From: Conus ventricosus | Lineage: Eukaryota > Mollusca > Gastropoda > Neogastropoda > Conidae | Assembly (NCBI GenBank): GCA_018398815.1 | Contig: CM031616.1 | Coordinates: 23,769,444 to 23,833,443, forward strand | DNA: 64,000 bases | Reading direction: 5' to 3' | Shown here: piece after piece, positions 33,367 to 45,306 of the stretch | Position numbering within the stretch: the stretch's first letter is position 1 | Layout of the letters: each line of letters opens with the position of its first letter | Position numbers and translations under genes: made by a program | The notes under the pieces: model-generated | Databases searched by the model: none | Seen by the model: the letters and a program-made list of their open reading frames with translations, nothing else | Told to the model about the DNA's origin: nothing

Positions 33367-33826
33367 AAACATTTCATCGCATGAGCAAAGAGAATTATTG
33401 CGCCGTCGAATGAAAGAATAAACAAATTACGAAACAAAACAACGCATTTTGACTTTTTTGTCTTCTTCGGGCAAGACAAAAAAGTTTTAAGACAATGAAA
33501 ACGAAGGACAGAGAGTCACTTATCTCTTTGAAGTGGGTACAAAAGTGCTATAGAATTATTTTCTTAATTGTCATTATTATTACAATTTTAACATGGATTG
33601 TCTCTCCTTCAAGATTAGTTCCATTCTCCATCCTTTTTGCACCCACTTCTAAGAGATAAGTGACTGTCTGTCTGTCCTTTGTTTTCATTATCTTGAATGC
33701 TATTTGTCTTCCCTGAAGAAGACCAAAGAGGTCAAAATGCTTTGTATTTGTTTCGCAATTTGTTTATTCTTTCATTTGGCGGCACAGTTATTCTGTCTTA
33801 GTCATTAAATGAAATATTAGTGGCTA
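33367..33826. mobile_element. Foldback/MITE-like element with arms of about 175 bp
   Basis: Left arm 33367-33548 and the reverse complement of the right arm 33636-33826 share ATTTCAT, GAATGAAAGAATAAACAAATT, CGAAACAAA, GCATTTTGAC and GGTCTTCTTC-like blocks. They also share AATGAAAACGAAGGACAGA, GTCACTTATCTCT and GAAGTGGGT. About 85 bp separates the arms. No protein is encoded. The pairing is imperfect but continuous, so this is an aged inverted-repeat element. It lies between the DCAF17 start and the LINE at 34.6 kb. Confidence 0.75.
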
Positions 33827-34411
33827 TTCTAAGCAAAAAACCCAAAAACAACTTTGATACCATTTATCTGAAATCAATCTTCATGCACACTTACATTTAC
33901 TGGCAGTGACATAACATGCTTAAAAAAAAAAGAGAGGAAAGAGACATTTCTTTCCACATCAAGCACATTTGTAAACAAGAATACTCAAAGGTTTCAATAT
34001 TGAACAAAAAAAAAACATTGGACAGTACACTGGCTTCAGACATATTTAAAGATGTGTATGATCATATTCACGAAATTCCCATATAAATTCAACATAGAAC
34101 GCTCGGCGTCTGGCCCACAGTCATGTGCATAAGAACACATGTCCTCAAGTGCCGAACCAGAGGTCAGATATTATTCTTAGTTCAAATCAAGCCAGCCCAG
34201 CAGTTAACCAATGCATAAAAAAAAGCACAAGGAGAGTAATTTGATAACATTTCCCTCTTGTATCACATGCTGCTTAAGTTTGAGTGACAATTCGAGTAAA
34301 TCAGTGAATTACATTTTTTTTTTCACCAACATCAGGGAAATAACATTACAATAAGGCAATCATTAAATGAAATATTAGTGGCTATTCTAAGCAAAAAACC
34401 CCAAAACAACT
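33803..34411. repeat. Separated direct repeat, about 50 bp x 2
   Basis: CATTAAATGAAATATTAGTG then GCTATTCTAAGCAAAAAAC occurs at about 33803-33853 and again at 34362-34410. The first copy overlaps the right end of the foldback element, suggesting a second fragment or a duplication. The intervening sequence shows no other feature. Confidence 0.75.
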
Positions 34412-34559
34412 CTAAAACTGTGAAAATAAAAGGCAGACAAATTTACATAGGACTTTGCAGAAAGTATACTTGACTCTGTCAAAGTCATGCTTTATAATTA
34501 TGCAGTTGATTACTTGAACTTGAACTATATGATGGTTGAGGTCTTTAGGAAGTCCTGTT

Positions 34560-36310
34560 CACTGATCCGTGTGGGTTATACGGCTAGTATACTAACTTGA
34601 ACTTGAACTTGTAGACCTGTGTTAGAGGCCTTAAGAGGCCTGTTCACCGTTCTAATACATATATCTAGATAAAAAAACCTCTGCATGTGTGGAAGGAAGA
34701 GAGTCACAGACCGAGACTATCTAGGTCGATAAACATTCTGGATTGTATTTTGTAGGCAGTTCCTGCCACTGAGTGTCTAACCGTGATTTGAAGATGTTGA
34801 CTGTAGGGGCTGTTACTACAGAGTCAGGAAGACCATTCCAAACATCAATCACTCGAAGAGAGAAGTAATTTCCCTGATGTTCAGTCTGTGATGAACTTTG
34901 GATAGTTTCAAGGAGTGTCCTCTGCTGTCCCTGTTGGTAAAAAATTCAAACCGTGGTTTATCACACCGGTAGATGCCATGTATAAACTTGTACAAATCTA
35001 TCATGTCACCCCTTTTTCTTCTGTGCTCCAGGCTTCGAAGTTTGAGAGTAGAGAGACGCTCAGGGTATGGTTCATCTTTAAGAGATGCTAAAAGTTTAGT
35101 TGCTCTGTGCTGAACACCCTCTACATCCTGGCACAGTGTTTTGTGGTAAGGTTGCCAGACAGAATGTCCGTACTCTAGTACTGGTCGTACAAGAGACTTG
35201 TACAGTTGTAGGAAAGTGTCTTCGGTGAGGAAGTCAAAGGAACGATGGATAATACCAACTACTCTATTTGCTTTAGCCTTGGCCACATGTTCTCTCTGAA
35301 ATTCGTTCAAGGATTTTCTGAACAGCATGGCCACTGGGGTGGCAAGAACATCTGCAGTCTTGGACAAAAGCATTGGGTTTAGCCCACTGGGTCCTGGAGC
35401 CTTACTACTATTTAGATCTGCTAACAGTTTTCTGACCTTCTCAGTATCGATCACAAAGTCACTTAGCTCTTCATCGTAACTGCATTCCTGTGGTTTGGCA
35501 GGTTTCCATCCTCTTCTATGGTGAAGACGCTATGAAAGAACGCATTCAAAATCTCAGCTTTCTCTTAGTCCAACTTTGATTTGCTGCCTTCCTCTTTCTT
35601 CAGGTCTGCTACACCACTCTTTGTCTTGGTTTTGCTGCTTACATATGACCAGAAAGCCTTTGGATTTTGTTTTGCTTGTGCAGCTACTATTTGCTCCATT
35701 CGACATTGTGCCTTCTGACATTCTTTCTTCAATTTGTTTCTTGCTTTGGCATACAGTTGATATTCTTTTCCATCCCTAGTCTCCTGCCAACGGCGGAATA
35801 GCTTGTGCTTTTTCCTCACCGATGTTAGGGTTCCCTTGTCCATCCATTTCTTAAATCGTTTGCCAGAGAATTTTGTCTTTGGAACATGTGCTGCTACAGC
35901 TGAATTGATCTCATCTTTGATCCTGGTCCACAACTCATTAACATTCTGGCTACTCCACTCTTTTTCCCCAATCAACATCACCTAACTGTTTCCCAATTGC
36001 GCTGAAATCCGCTTTTAAATAGTTGTACATAACCTCTTTCGAGTCTTCCTTGCCACTAGACGCCAGGTGTATAAGCAGAGTCGCATGGTCACTTTTCTCT
36101 AAGCCAGCATGAGTGTTTATATCACTGATTGTGTCCTCTCTGTTTGTCAGTACTAGGTCCACAAGGCTAGGTACTTGTCCCTCTCTGATGCAGGTAGGTT
36201 TCCTCTGGTGCTGAGTCAGATATGAATCCTTGCAGGTCTTCAAGAACTGGGAGGCTGGGTGTCCTACTCCTGATCTACATGTTTCTTAATTCCACTCAAT
36301 TTCTGGATAG
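34560..36310 (-). mobile_element. CR1/Jockey-type LINE with palm-domain deletion
   Basis: Minus strand, 5' to 3': end of the endonuclease (LLILGDFNYPEIEWN near 36300, then VDLVLTNRED and SDHATLLIHL at 36.0-36.2 kb), a basic linker (KRFKKWMDKGTLTSVRKKHK, 35.57-35.98 kb) and the RT fingers (SSKAPGPSGLNPMLLSK). These join directly to the thumb and C-terminal region (KANRVVGIIHRSFDFLTE, SLVRPVLEYGHSVWQPYH). The region with the catalytic FADD and SGVPQG motifs is absent. Frameshifts lie near 35455-35565 and 35960. The 3' tail carries ACTTGAACTTGAAC-type repeats. Non-autonomous and dead. Confidence 0.85.
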
Positions 36311-37776
36311 TTAAAATCACCCAAGATGAGTAGATTTCCAGGTTTTATACTAAAAACTTGAGAAAATACTACCAGTTGGAATTACAAGAGTCGATAAAAT
36401 AAGAACTGTTTTGGTCCCATGTAACAAGGACTCACAGGTCTCTAGATAATTCAAACACGATGAAAATTTAGTATGGCAAAGTAAAAGCATAACTGTTACT
36501 GTTACTGTGCACTATGCCCAAAGAGTATGCCGTTCCAGAGTGACGACAGTTGACAAGTTCAACAGCCCGACCTTCCAAATGAACAGCCAAAATATGCCAG
36601 ACTTGGCAGCTTACACAGAAAGTCGCTGGGTCAGGGCTAAAAGGGTTAATGAAGCAGGGTGACCAAGCAAAGAAATCAGCAAAATGATGTTGGTCGTACA
36701 AAGGAAGAAGAAGCAATGGCCCCGCTTCTTCTTTCTATTTTTGTTGACGGAAGTGTGGCATGGAATATCTTTTTGCTGACTGTGAATATACTGCCTTATT
36801 GCCGAATGTTGTAAAATAATCACCACTTGCCGTACCTTTGTCATAATGAGCACTGCAGTTTGCAGAACCAGCGTTGTGGAAAGACCATGCAAGGCTGCAG
36901 GAGAATGGCTGGTGGCAGAGACTTTCCAAGTTTTGAAAAAACAGGGGACTGGGAAGAAAATGTTTAGTCTATAATTTTTTTCGCCATGGCGCACATGCTC
37001 CCATTTTAGCCTCACACTTCTTCAGGATCAGATCAGGATCAGGGGCGTTGTATCAAATACAACTTAGCCCATTTAGGCTTTTTACGCCCCTTCTGTATGA
37101 ATATATCCTTTTTTTTTTCGTAACCGTTGGTCCAGTCATACTTCTTGTCTACTGACAGGGTAAAACGTGCGCTAAACTACACTTTGTGGATAGCATGTAA
37201 TCAATGAAATTATATTTGCAGTAGCCTCGTGCTCTTTAGTCTACTTTTGATTTGCTGCACGACTGAATAGCGAAAATACGAAACTCCTTACAATAAAGTA
37301 TTGTTCTTTCCAGCTAAAGGCGCTTATGAAAGGAAAGCTAGTTGGTCTTGAATGGGATCAGCGGCTGGCAACTTCGGGACTGCACTACTTTCACATTCCA
37401 AGACTACAACTAGACTGTTTATCGCCAGTTTCATAAATCTATCGCTGGTGTGGGGTTGGTCCCTCTTCTACAAATATATGTGTATTCTACGTGAGGTGGA
37501 CAGTCGTTTGAACGGAAAAGAAAAGGAACCAGAGACTCTCTGAGGGAACCGAGTGTAGAGAATGTTGAGTAATGTCATTAGTCTACTGGCCAATGAGAAC
37601 CGAGCTTAACAGTTATCTCCCTTTATTCAGCAAGATTAGAGTGGAGTGACTGCTGGCGGGAGTTCAAAACAAAAGCGAAAGGTGATGGTTCAGTTACGAG
37701 ATGGCCAAATGAAATGGATTTTGAATTATATGCGTAAAATTTTTATTTATTCTTCCCTTTCTGTTTCACAAAGAAA
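36311..37776. other. Non-coding intergenic sequence
   Basis: No supported gene. It includes a short hairpin-prone GGGGCGTTG...TTTACGCCCC segment (37050-37092), a palindromic CGCCATGGCG (36981-36990) and a GGCCAATGAG CCAAT-type motif (about 37590). None is tied to a recognisable exon. Confidence 0.4.
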
Positions 37777-38122
37777 GGGGGCCGGATAGCTCAGTTGGTA
37801 GAGCGCCGGACTCGTGATCCTGGGTTGCGGTCGAATTTCGGTATAGGGGGATTTTTCCCTCGGAGTTAACATTGGTTCTGACTCCATTCCCCATATAGTC
37901 GTTCGGATGGGACTATAAACCGAGGTCTAGTCTGTGTCACATGCACTAAGATCATACACGGACTCTAAAGATCCCGATGCTCATGTCCTAAGACGGGTGA
38001 GTACCGGCTACACGAAAATACACAATGCATGCAACCTGTGTGCCAGAATAGTCTACGTGAAGACTGTGGGCACGGGGCAGGTTAAACATCCCCATCTGGA
38101 AAAAGAAGAAGAAGAAGAAAAT
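37777..38122 (+). mobile_element. Mosaic SINE: SINE A head with a different body and (AAG)n tail
   Basis: The first about 150 bp match SINE A: A box TAGCTCAGTTGGTAGAGCG, a B box with small deletions, TCGGAGTTAACATTGG and GGACTATAAACCGAGG. From about 37928 the sequence is unrelated to SINE A (GATCCCGATGCTCATGTCC, GTGAGTACCGGCTACACG, CATCCCCATCTGG) and ends in GAAGAAGAAG. Head and body meet without a gap. No clear target-site duplication. Confidence 0.7.
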
Positions 38123-38619
38123 TATATTTTGTATTGTTATGACAACTCAAATTGAGTTTACTAAAGCATGGTCGAAAAACTTAAAAACGCGGCGAAATGT
38201 AGGCCCTACCCCTCGAAAATTTATGCAGTCTGCGAGTACATGATCCTGTCTGTAGGGCCTCCGGCGGATGTTAATCACCCTCAGACCGGCAGACTGACCG
38301 CTCGAAAGCTTAGCGCAGATGACATCATGAACATAGGATAAGAAATAGTAATGGCAATAGGACAAGTAAGAGGGACTGGCTTCCATTACCTTAGGCTTCG
38401 CAGCCGATAAAAAAAAAAAGTTCCCTCATTAAAATGAAACAGGGTTCTGGTCACATTTTCAACATAAATCACTAACATTTTAATCAAAATTATGAAATAG
38501 TTCTTAAAATTTTGAAGTTTTATCCAGAAGATACTTGATACAGTTAACATCTTGTGCAAATGACATGAGTACCAAGTTCGTTCCAGTAATAAGCAAAGCT
38601 TTGAAAAAAAAAAACGTTC

Positions 38620-40775
38620 TGCAAGACAGACTGTTTTATGTCAATTTTAGTTTCTGAATTTATTGTGGTATTGAAGTGTGAAACAAAAAAAATGTCATCA
38701 AATGCCATTAAAAATCGGATATCCTCCGAGTTAAAGCACCTCATCAATAAGAGAAATGGAGTTTACAACAAAAAAAAGGAAGAAACAGGGTACCGAAGAA
38801 TTGAGGGTGAAGGCACGGGAACTCAGAAGAGAAGCTCAGTGGAAAATACGTAGGGCATACTGGGAATACCTCAGCAGCACCCTGATTGGAGAAGACTCCG
38901 AGCAAGCTGGCAAGTACAAACGCTTCTGGACATACATCAAGCACCAGAGGTCGACCAATGCAGGAGTTGCCTCTCTCAAGATGAACGGAACCCTGTTATC
39001 TGACCCAAAAGAAAAAGCAGAGGCCCTCAATCAACAATTTCAATCAGTGTTCAGTGATGGCAGAAATTACTCCCACGATGAGTTTTTGGAGAAGTGTAGT
39101 ATGGCAGACAAGGCTTACTCACACAGTCACAGCTGAACACTATCACGGTCACTGAGGAAGGAGTCAAACGACTGTTGAAAGAACTAGACCCTCATAAAGC
39201 CAGTGGTCCCGATGGAGTCAGCTCAAGAGTCTTAAGAGAACTCGCGGAGGAAATAGCCCCCATACTCACTGCCATCTTTCAGTCATCCCTCACTACTGGT
39301 CAAGTTCCATCTGACTGGAGGGATGCGCTCGTCGTACCAATCTACAAAAAGGGGAGCATTACGACCCAGCAAATTACAGGCCTGTCTCCTTGACCTGCAT
39401 CTCTTGCAAACTGCTGGAGCACACCATCGTGAGCTCTGTGATGGAGCATCTTGAGCGGAACGACATCCTCCATGCCCGGCAGCACGGATTCAGGAGACAG
39501 CGATCCTGCGAGACCCAGCTCCTGGAGTTCATTGATGAGTTGGTAGACAGCATGGAAGAGGGACGACAGACTGACATCCTTGTCATGGATTTTGCTAAGG
39601 CATTTGACAAGGTAAATCACAGTCTCCTCTTACACAAGCTTCACCACTACGGCATCGGGAGTGAGGTCAACCGCTGGATCAAGGATTTCTGTCAAACCGA
39701 TGTCAAGCAGTTGTAGTGGAGGGAGCCCAGTCAGAATATCTCAGGGTGAGGTCAGGTGTACCACAAGGATCAGTTTTGGGACCTTGCTTGTTCCTTGTAT
39801 ATATCAATGATCTCCCAGAGAGCCTGACTTCACCTTGCAGGCTGTTCGCTGACGACACTGCAGCTTATAGAGTAGTCACATCCCAGCGAGACCAAGACCA
39901 GCTACAAGAGGACCTCCATCGCCTCGGTGAATGGGAGAAGAGCTGGGACATGGTTTTTCATCCAGGGAAGTGTACTGTTCTTCCTGTGACCAGAAGTCGG
40001 CGACCCCTTCACTACCAGTACAAGCTGCATGGACACACACTCAACACTGTGTCATCAGTCAAGTATCTCGGTGTCACCATTGAGAAGAACATCAGCTGGG
40101 ATACTCACATTGATGCCATCACTTTGAGAGCAAGCAGGATGCTGGGATTCCTTCGTAGGAACTTGAAAGCTGCCCCCACAGAGCTGAGAGAGAGGGCTTA
40201 CCTGACATTTGTCAGGCCCCTTTTGGACTATGCCAGCTCTGTGTGGGACCCCCATACACAGAGAATGTGGACAGAATAGAAGCAATACAGAGAAGGGCGG
40301 CTCGCTTCGTATTGAACCGCAACCACAACACCTCAAGTGTAAATAGCATGATTTCTCGACTGGATGGCCCTCCCTTCAGCGACGCCGGCAGATGGCACGC
40401 CTGACGATGCTGTATAAGATCCAAAATAACATGGTTGCAGTAAGCCACAACAAATTACATCCAGCTCCGGTCCGCCAAAGAAGAGTACATGACAAACAGT
40501 ACTCTGTCATCCAGTGCCGCACACAGTATCGGCAGAACTCATACTTTCCTAGAACAATTAGAGATTGGAATGAGTTGTCAGCAGAGTCTGTGACTGCCCC
40601 CACTCTTGACACCTTCCACAAGTTCCAGTCAAGGGTGCAACTGCTGCTCTGAATTTTTTTTTTATTATTATTTTTTTTTCCCCCCTCCTCTTTGCCGGGC
40701 AAGCCCCACCCTGAAAGTGTCAAAAAAATCAAATTGTTGATTGTGGACACTCAAAGGAAGAAGAAGAAGAAGAAA
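38620..40775 (+). mobile_element. CR1/Jockey-type LINE ORF2, 5' truncated, frameshifted
   Basis: Most complete retroelement here. In order: pre-RT linker (ELKHLINKRNGVYNKKK near 38.74 kb; GVASLKMNGTLLSDPKEKAE), RT motif 1-2 (HKASGPDGVSSRVLRELAEE, DWRDALVVPIYKKG), motif 3 (LLEHTIVSSVMEHLE, QHGFRRQRSCETQLLEF), motif A (VMDFAKAFDKVNH), SGVPQGSVLGPCLFLVYIND, catalytic FADD (39.84 kb) and KYLGVTIEKNISW. The thumb (FVRPLLDYASSVWDPH) and C-terminal SYFPRTIRDWNELS follow, then a stop near 40650 and a (GAA)n end. Frame shifts occur at about 38.80, 39.13, 39.37, 39.70 and 40.27 kb, so no intact protein is made. The endonuclease is missing. Confidence 0.9.
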
Positions 40776-40849
40776 TCTGGTACGTCAGGATAAGGTCTCT
40801 GATCCTTTTTTGTTTTAGCAAATGGAGATGCACATATTTTAATTGATCA

Positions 40850-41290
40850 GAATGTAACAAATGTTTGCATTATTTTAACACCATAGTAGCATGTCTTTGC
40901 ACCCTTTTCATTTGTGCAGGCTGCTATTTCTGAAGCAGACACCATGTTACGTATGCATATTTTTGAGTGGGGTCTGACAAAGATTTATGCTACTTAAGAA
41001 AATTATTTGTCTAAATGTGAAAAATTTATCTTAATAATACCCAACATCTGGTTTGCCTTGTTCACTACTCTCTGGATGTTATGATCAAAAGACCATATCT
41101 TGTCTAAAGTCACACCCATATTCTTTTCCTTTACAAAAGTATTGTTTGGGGTGAGAATTGTCATAACATATTCACATTCCTGATTGTTCTTACCAATTTG
41201 CAAAACATTACATTTACTGATTTAGACATATTAAGATAGAAATTCCAGGTGTTTGACCAATCTTGTAACTCATGAATACCTTCTGTGTAA
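40850..41290 (-). mobile_element. LINE reverse transcriptase fragment (thumb region)
   Basis: Minus frame: ELQDWSNTWNFYLNMSKS, then after a frame change EKNMGVTLDKIWSFDHNIQR and VVNKANQMLGIIKINFSHLD. This corresponds to the region after FADD in CR1-like elements (K-LGV-ID--L-F--HI). No catalytic motif. It is a different family from the adjacent element at 38.6 kb and lies in opposite orientation. Confidence 0.75.
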
Positions 41291-41559
41291 GAGTACTTTT
41301 TGATGCTTTACATTTTTTGTTTTGTTTTTGTTTTTTGCTGTCCCATCTTCTGTGCCGTCTTGGTGGCACCGCACTCACACTCACACTGCTCATTCTGAAT
41401 CCCTGTCCACAGCCCCCGCCCAGCCCGCCACACATTGTATAGGTATGAAGATAAAGACATGGTTATTTCATTTATTTCAGTGGAAGTGTGTTTCCATGGA
41501 GTGTCCAAAATGAAACTGAAATGGAAATGTTTAGATGTATGCCATAATCTCCCCCCCCC

Positions 41560-41595
41560 CCCCCCTCCCTCTCCTCCTCTCATGCACACATATGT

Positions 41596-41664
<69 letters not shown>

Positions 41665-41690
41665 TGTGTGTGTATGTATACTATATATAT
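41560..41690 (+). repeat. Poly-C, (CA)n and (GT)n microsatellite
   Basis: C run (41551-41565), then about 38 CA units (41597-41670) running directly into CGTGTGTGTGTG, so the junction is palindromic. Open frames on both strands are artefacts. Confidence 0.92.
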
Positions 41691-41699
41691 GTATGCTCC

Positions 41700-42870
41700 A
41701 TTCCCTGTAAGGAAATTCATTCGGAGCCTGGCCTCATCATCATTTCTATTTTTGCATGTCCTGCATCAGCCTTTAAGCCCTTTGAGCTTGTGGGTCAGTG
41801 TCTAGTATTTCAAACATAAGATTTTCTGAAAGTATATTATATCAATGCTTCGTGCATGTTCACGATCACCATGCGCATGCATGTACACATATGCACACAT
41901 GCGTGCACATGGTCTTGCACATCCTCTGCATTGTGACTCAATTATTTGATATTTTCTATTCTTGTAATTGCTGAAGTGTGTGATGATGTCTCATTATACA
42001 GTCTATGTATAAAGTGCCAGTGTGAATACATATCAACATATAATGCTACATTACACAGTCATTGTATACAGTGCCACAGTGGGTACATATTAACATAATC
42101 TTTAAATACAAAGGCAGTTTCAGTATGGCTGAAAAGGGGTTACAAGAAATGTAGAACACTTGGCGACAAAGTCCAGGTTTAGAGTCCACCTTGGCATTAA
42201 CGATATTGACAGGCACTCTCATGGACAGAATGGCTTCTCTTTGTGAGAGCATGAATTAATGAGATTGATAGACTGATTCTAAGGGGTAAGGAGGTGTGGT
42301 GTGGGGGTGGGGTGTAAACTAGATCATTGCTTTTTAGGGAATGCCACTATTGTAACATGAACCGCTTTTTTCTTCAACTTTTATGTTTCCATTTAATGTA
42401 ATGTTCTTATAGTTACACATTTCTTCTGTATTTTGTCAGGCGCTTTAGAACAAGGTGGGTCTTGACTATGTTGTGTTTGAACATCAGTAAGAAACCATTT
42501 AAAACAATAGTAGCAATGCAATGTGATTTGTATGTGGGTTTTTTTTACACTGGGAATTTACATGTCCAATTTTTGTGTGCATATACCACGGCCATCACTC
42601 TTTCATGACATACAAAAACACTCTGTTGTTCACATTTTCACCTAACGATGAAATTGAACGTCTTTCTGGCTTAGGGACAAGATTCCTAGGGACAGGGAGT
42701 GGAGGTGGGGTAAGGGTTTGGCAGGGTTGATTGTATTGATGTTTGATCTAGTTAAAAGTAAATAAAGAACAGAGTCAGTTTCACAACCTGCACATTTGGC
42801 AGCATGCAGGCACGCTTGCATGATGTTATCCAAACAAGCTTATTCTCTCTCTCGCTCTCTTGCATGCATG
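41700..42870. other. Non-coding sequence upstream of the CYTH gene
   Basis: No exon-like signal. There is a short duplication near 42000-42090 (ATACAGTGCCA and TACATATTAACATA) and CACATGCGTGCACATG-type alternation at 41880-41930. A 5' non-coding exon of the CYTH gene may lie here but cannot be located. Confidence 0.4.
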
Positions 42871-42875
42871 TACGC

Positions 42876-42957
42876 ACACACACACACACTCATACACACG
42901 CACACACACACACACACATACACACGCACGCACTCACACACATACACACGCATGCAT

Positions 42958-43023
<66 letters not shown>

Positions 43024-43028
43024 ACACA
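42876..43028 (+). repeat. (CA)n microsatellite, about 150 bp
   Basis: CA tract with CG and TA interruptions in the first half and about 30 pure units at the end; about 300 bp upstream of the CYTH start codon. Confidence 0.92.
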
Positions 43029-43321
43029 GAGTGTCATTGATATGCATTATGGCATTATGATAGTCTAGAATATGTGTAATCATTAAACCTATTTTTTGAC
43101 ATGCAACATGATACTCTAGAATATACATAATCATTAATGATTATATTGTACACGCACAGACATGGATCTGTTTATAACACAGACATTTATTAGGGAAAGG
43201 ATAGATGGTGTTGCTTCTCAGTGTGCAATTTTTCTAGCACATGAAATTGTGTTTATTCCAGTAATCATCAGTGTGATATAATTTATAAGACTGGTATTTC
43301 CAATTTGCAGAATTCTTAACC

Positions 43322-43478
43322 ATGCCAAGCAATGTGGAAAAACAAGGCAAGAGTTAATAACTAATTCTGACTTGATGACAAAAGCTCAAAAGCTGAGTGG
43401 CACGGATGGAGAAATTTTGGAACAGGAAGACACGTTCTTTTTGTGCCCAAAGGTCGACTGAAGCTGAGAATATTGAAG
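43322..43478 (+). CDS. CYTH gene coding exon 1, three frame interruptions
   Basis: ATG at 43322; the exon probably starts at 43311 after TTTGCAG, and the donor is GTAAGT after TTGAAG. Reading: MPSNVE, one surplus base near 43340-43343, KARVNN, one surplus base near 43362, NSDLMTKAQKLSGTDGEILE, QEDTFF, one missing base near 43441, VPKGRLKLRILK. The net effect restores phase 0 at the donor (156 nt corrected). Two of the three sites are homopolymers (A5 and T5), favouring sequencing error; the third is not. Confidence 0.8.
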
Positions 43479-43604
43479 GTAAGTAATAAAGGCATATTAG
43501 TTGTCAGCTTGTCAACTTGCTGGTATGTACCTTGATGTGTGCGCTTGTGAATGTGTGTGCATGTGCAAGTTGCTTTCTCTCATTTACTGTACATATTAAG
43601 AAAA

Positions 43605-43811
43605 AATGATAATATTATAATTTATCGTTCAATGATAATACTATAATTTATCGTTCAATGATAATACTATAATTTATCGTTCAATGATAATACTATAATT
43701 TATCGTTCAATGATAATACTATAATTTATCGTTCAATGATAATACTAAATTTATCGTTCAATGATAATACTATAATTTATCGTTCAATGATAATACTATA
43801 ATTTATCATTC
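43605..43811. repeat. 26-bp AT-rich tandem repeat, about 8 copies
   Basis: Unit AATGATAATACTATAATTTATCGTTC is 26 bp and is given here as AATGATAATACTATAATT plus TATCGTTC. One copy carries a 2-bp deletion and the first and last are slightly altered. It lies in intron 1 of the CYTH gene, 127 bp after the donor. Confidence 0.92.
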
Positions 43812-45204
43812 GTCAGAATGAAACTTTCATCATGCATGTATTTGTTCATATCAGTGCTGTGATACATATACATATTGGTTTTGTATTATACACTTGCGAA
43901 AATATAACTATCTGAAATAAAAGGTGTCAAAATTCCAATGCAAGTGACAGAAAAAAATCATATTCTGGAATAAGTGTGTGTCATTTCCAGAAAAATGGCA
44001 AATGCAATTTTCAAGAGAGGACAAAATGGATAAAAGATAATAAGAAAGTGGTTTGTAAAACTACATTCATTGGTGAGAACAAATGGATCAGAAGGTCAGC
44101 TATTATTTGACACAGAATATACCAGCATGCAAACCCTCTTTCCTGATATCTCTCCCACATGCCCATCCCCCACACTCGCACCTCTCGCCCTGAATTTCAC
44201 TCCACCCAAACATGCATAAGACAGACTGATAGATATTTCACATAAGCATTTACTCACAGGAGAGTTGACAGAAGTTTAAAAAAGATCAGAAGTATGGAAT
44301 CGAAGACATCAGTTTAAAGACTGCTTGAAACAATCTTTTAAAATTCAAAAGAGGAATGCACAAAAATAAAGCGATGAATTCCATGTTTATGCAAAACAAT
44401 GTCATACATATTGGTTTTGTGGGCTTGACACTGCATCCCCTTTCCATTTTTCATGTAGTTTGAACAATACAAAGCACAATAACACATTTTACAACACTCC
44501 AGTTTTTCTTTAATCAGTTACTAAAGATTCACATGTCTGCACTTGAACATTTTTCGTGGTTACTTTGTTATTTTTTTCTTTTATCTTTCTCTTTTTTGAA
44601 ATTAGATTACTCCTTCTTTCAGTTAAAAAATAGAATGCTGTGACAGTACTATACTTCTGATTTTTTGTGTTTTTGTAGAAATGTTTGGATAACATTTTTT
44701 TCTTCGTGAATTTAAATCATATTCAATATAATGTCTTTATCCTCCAAGGTGAGACTTAAGATGGGTATATAACCATCACAGGAAAGTAAGGGACTGATGA
44801 CCGAGCACTTCAGAGACCACAGGTACGACAACACATTAAAGATGACGGTGAAAATGTTAGTTTTGTTATGCTTGGTACCCAGCAATCAAACATGGTCTTT
44901 ATGAATGAGAGCATGGGCGATTTTACCAACTGAGCTGTCCAGGCACCTGGAAATCTGATGTTTGTGAAAAACATGCTGCAGTATCAAACAAATTTATTCC
45001 CTTTTTTTATTTTTCAGAAACGTTCATAACAAATTGCATGCACACAAATGTATATTTCTAATACAGTTTATACATTTTTGTGTGTAAGTGTATGCATGCT
45101 CGTGTGCATTTATGTACATGCACACAAATATGTGTTCACTGATGCAGGTTATATGTGTTTGTGTAAGTGTACACATGCTTGTGTGTGTGTGCGTGTGTGC
45201 ACAG
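43812..45204. other. CYTH intron 1 remainder
   Basis: AT-rich, no coding signal. A decayed tRNA-like SINE head on the minus strand (about 44877-44947) shows CAGCTCAGTTGGTAAAATCG but no good B box. A GT-rich patch precedes the exon 2 acceptor. Confidence 0.5.
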
Positions 45205-45306
45205 GACAGTCCAGCAGAACTGATCTACTACAACAGACCTGACCAGTCAGGCCCAAAGCTCAGCGACTTTCATAAAGTGCAAGTCAGCGATCCAGAGGAA
45301 CTCAAG
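45205..45306 (+). CDS. CYTH gene coding exon 2
   Basis: 34 codons, phase 0 to 0; acceptor GTGCACAG and donor GTAACC. It encodes DSPAELIYYNRPDQSGPKLS and DFHKVQVSDPEELK. The Y-RPDQSGPK motif is a family hallmark (basic and polar residues lining the tunnel). Frame intact. Confidence 0.9.
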
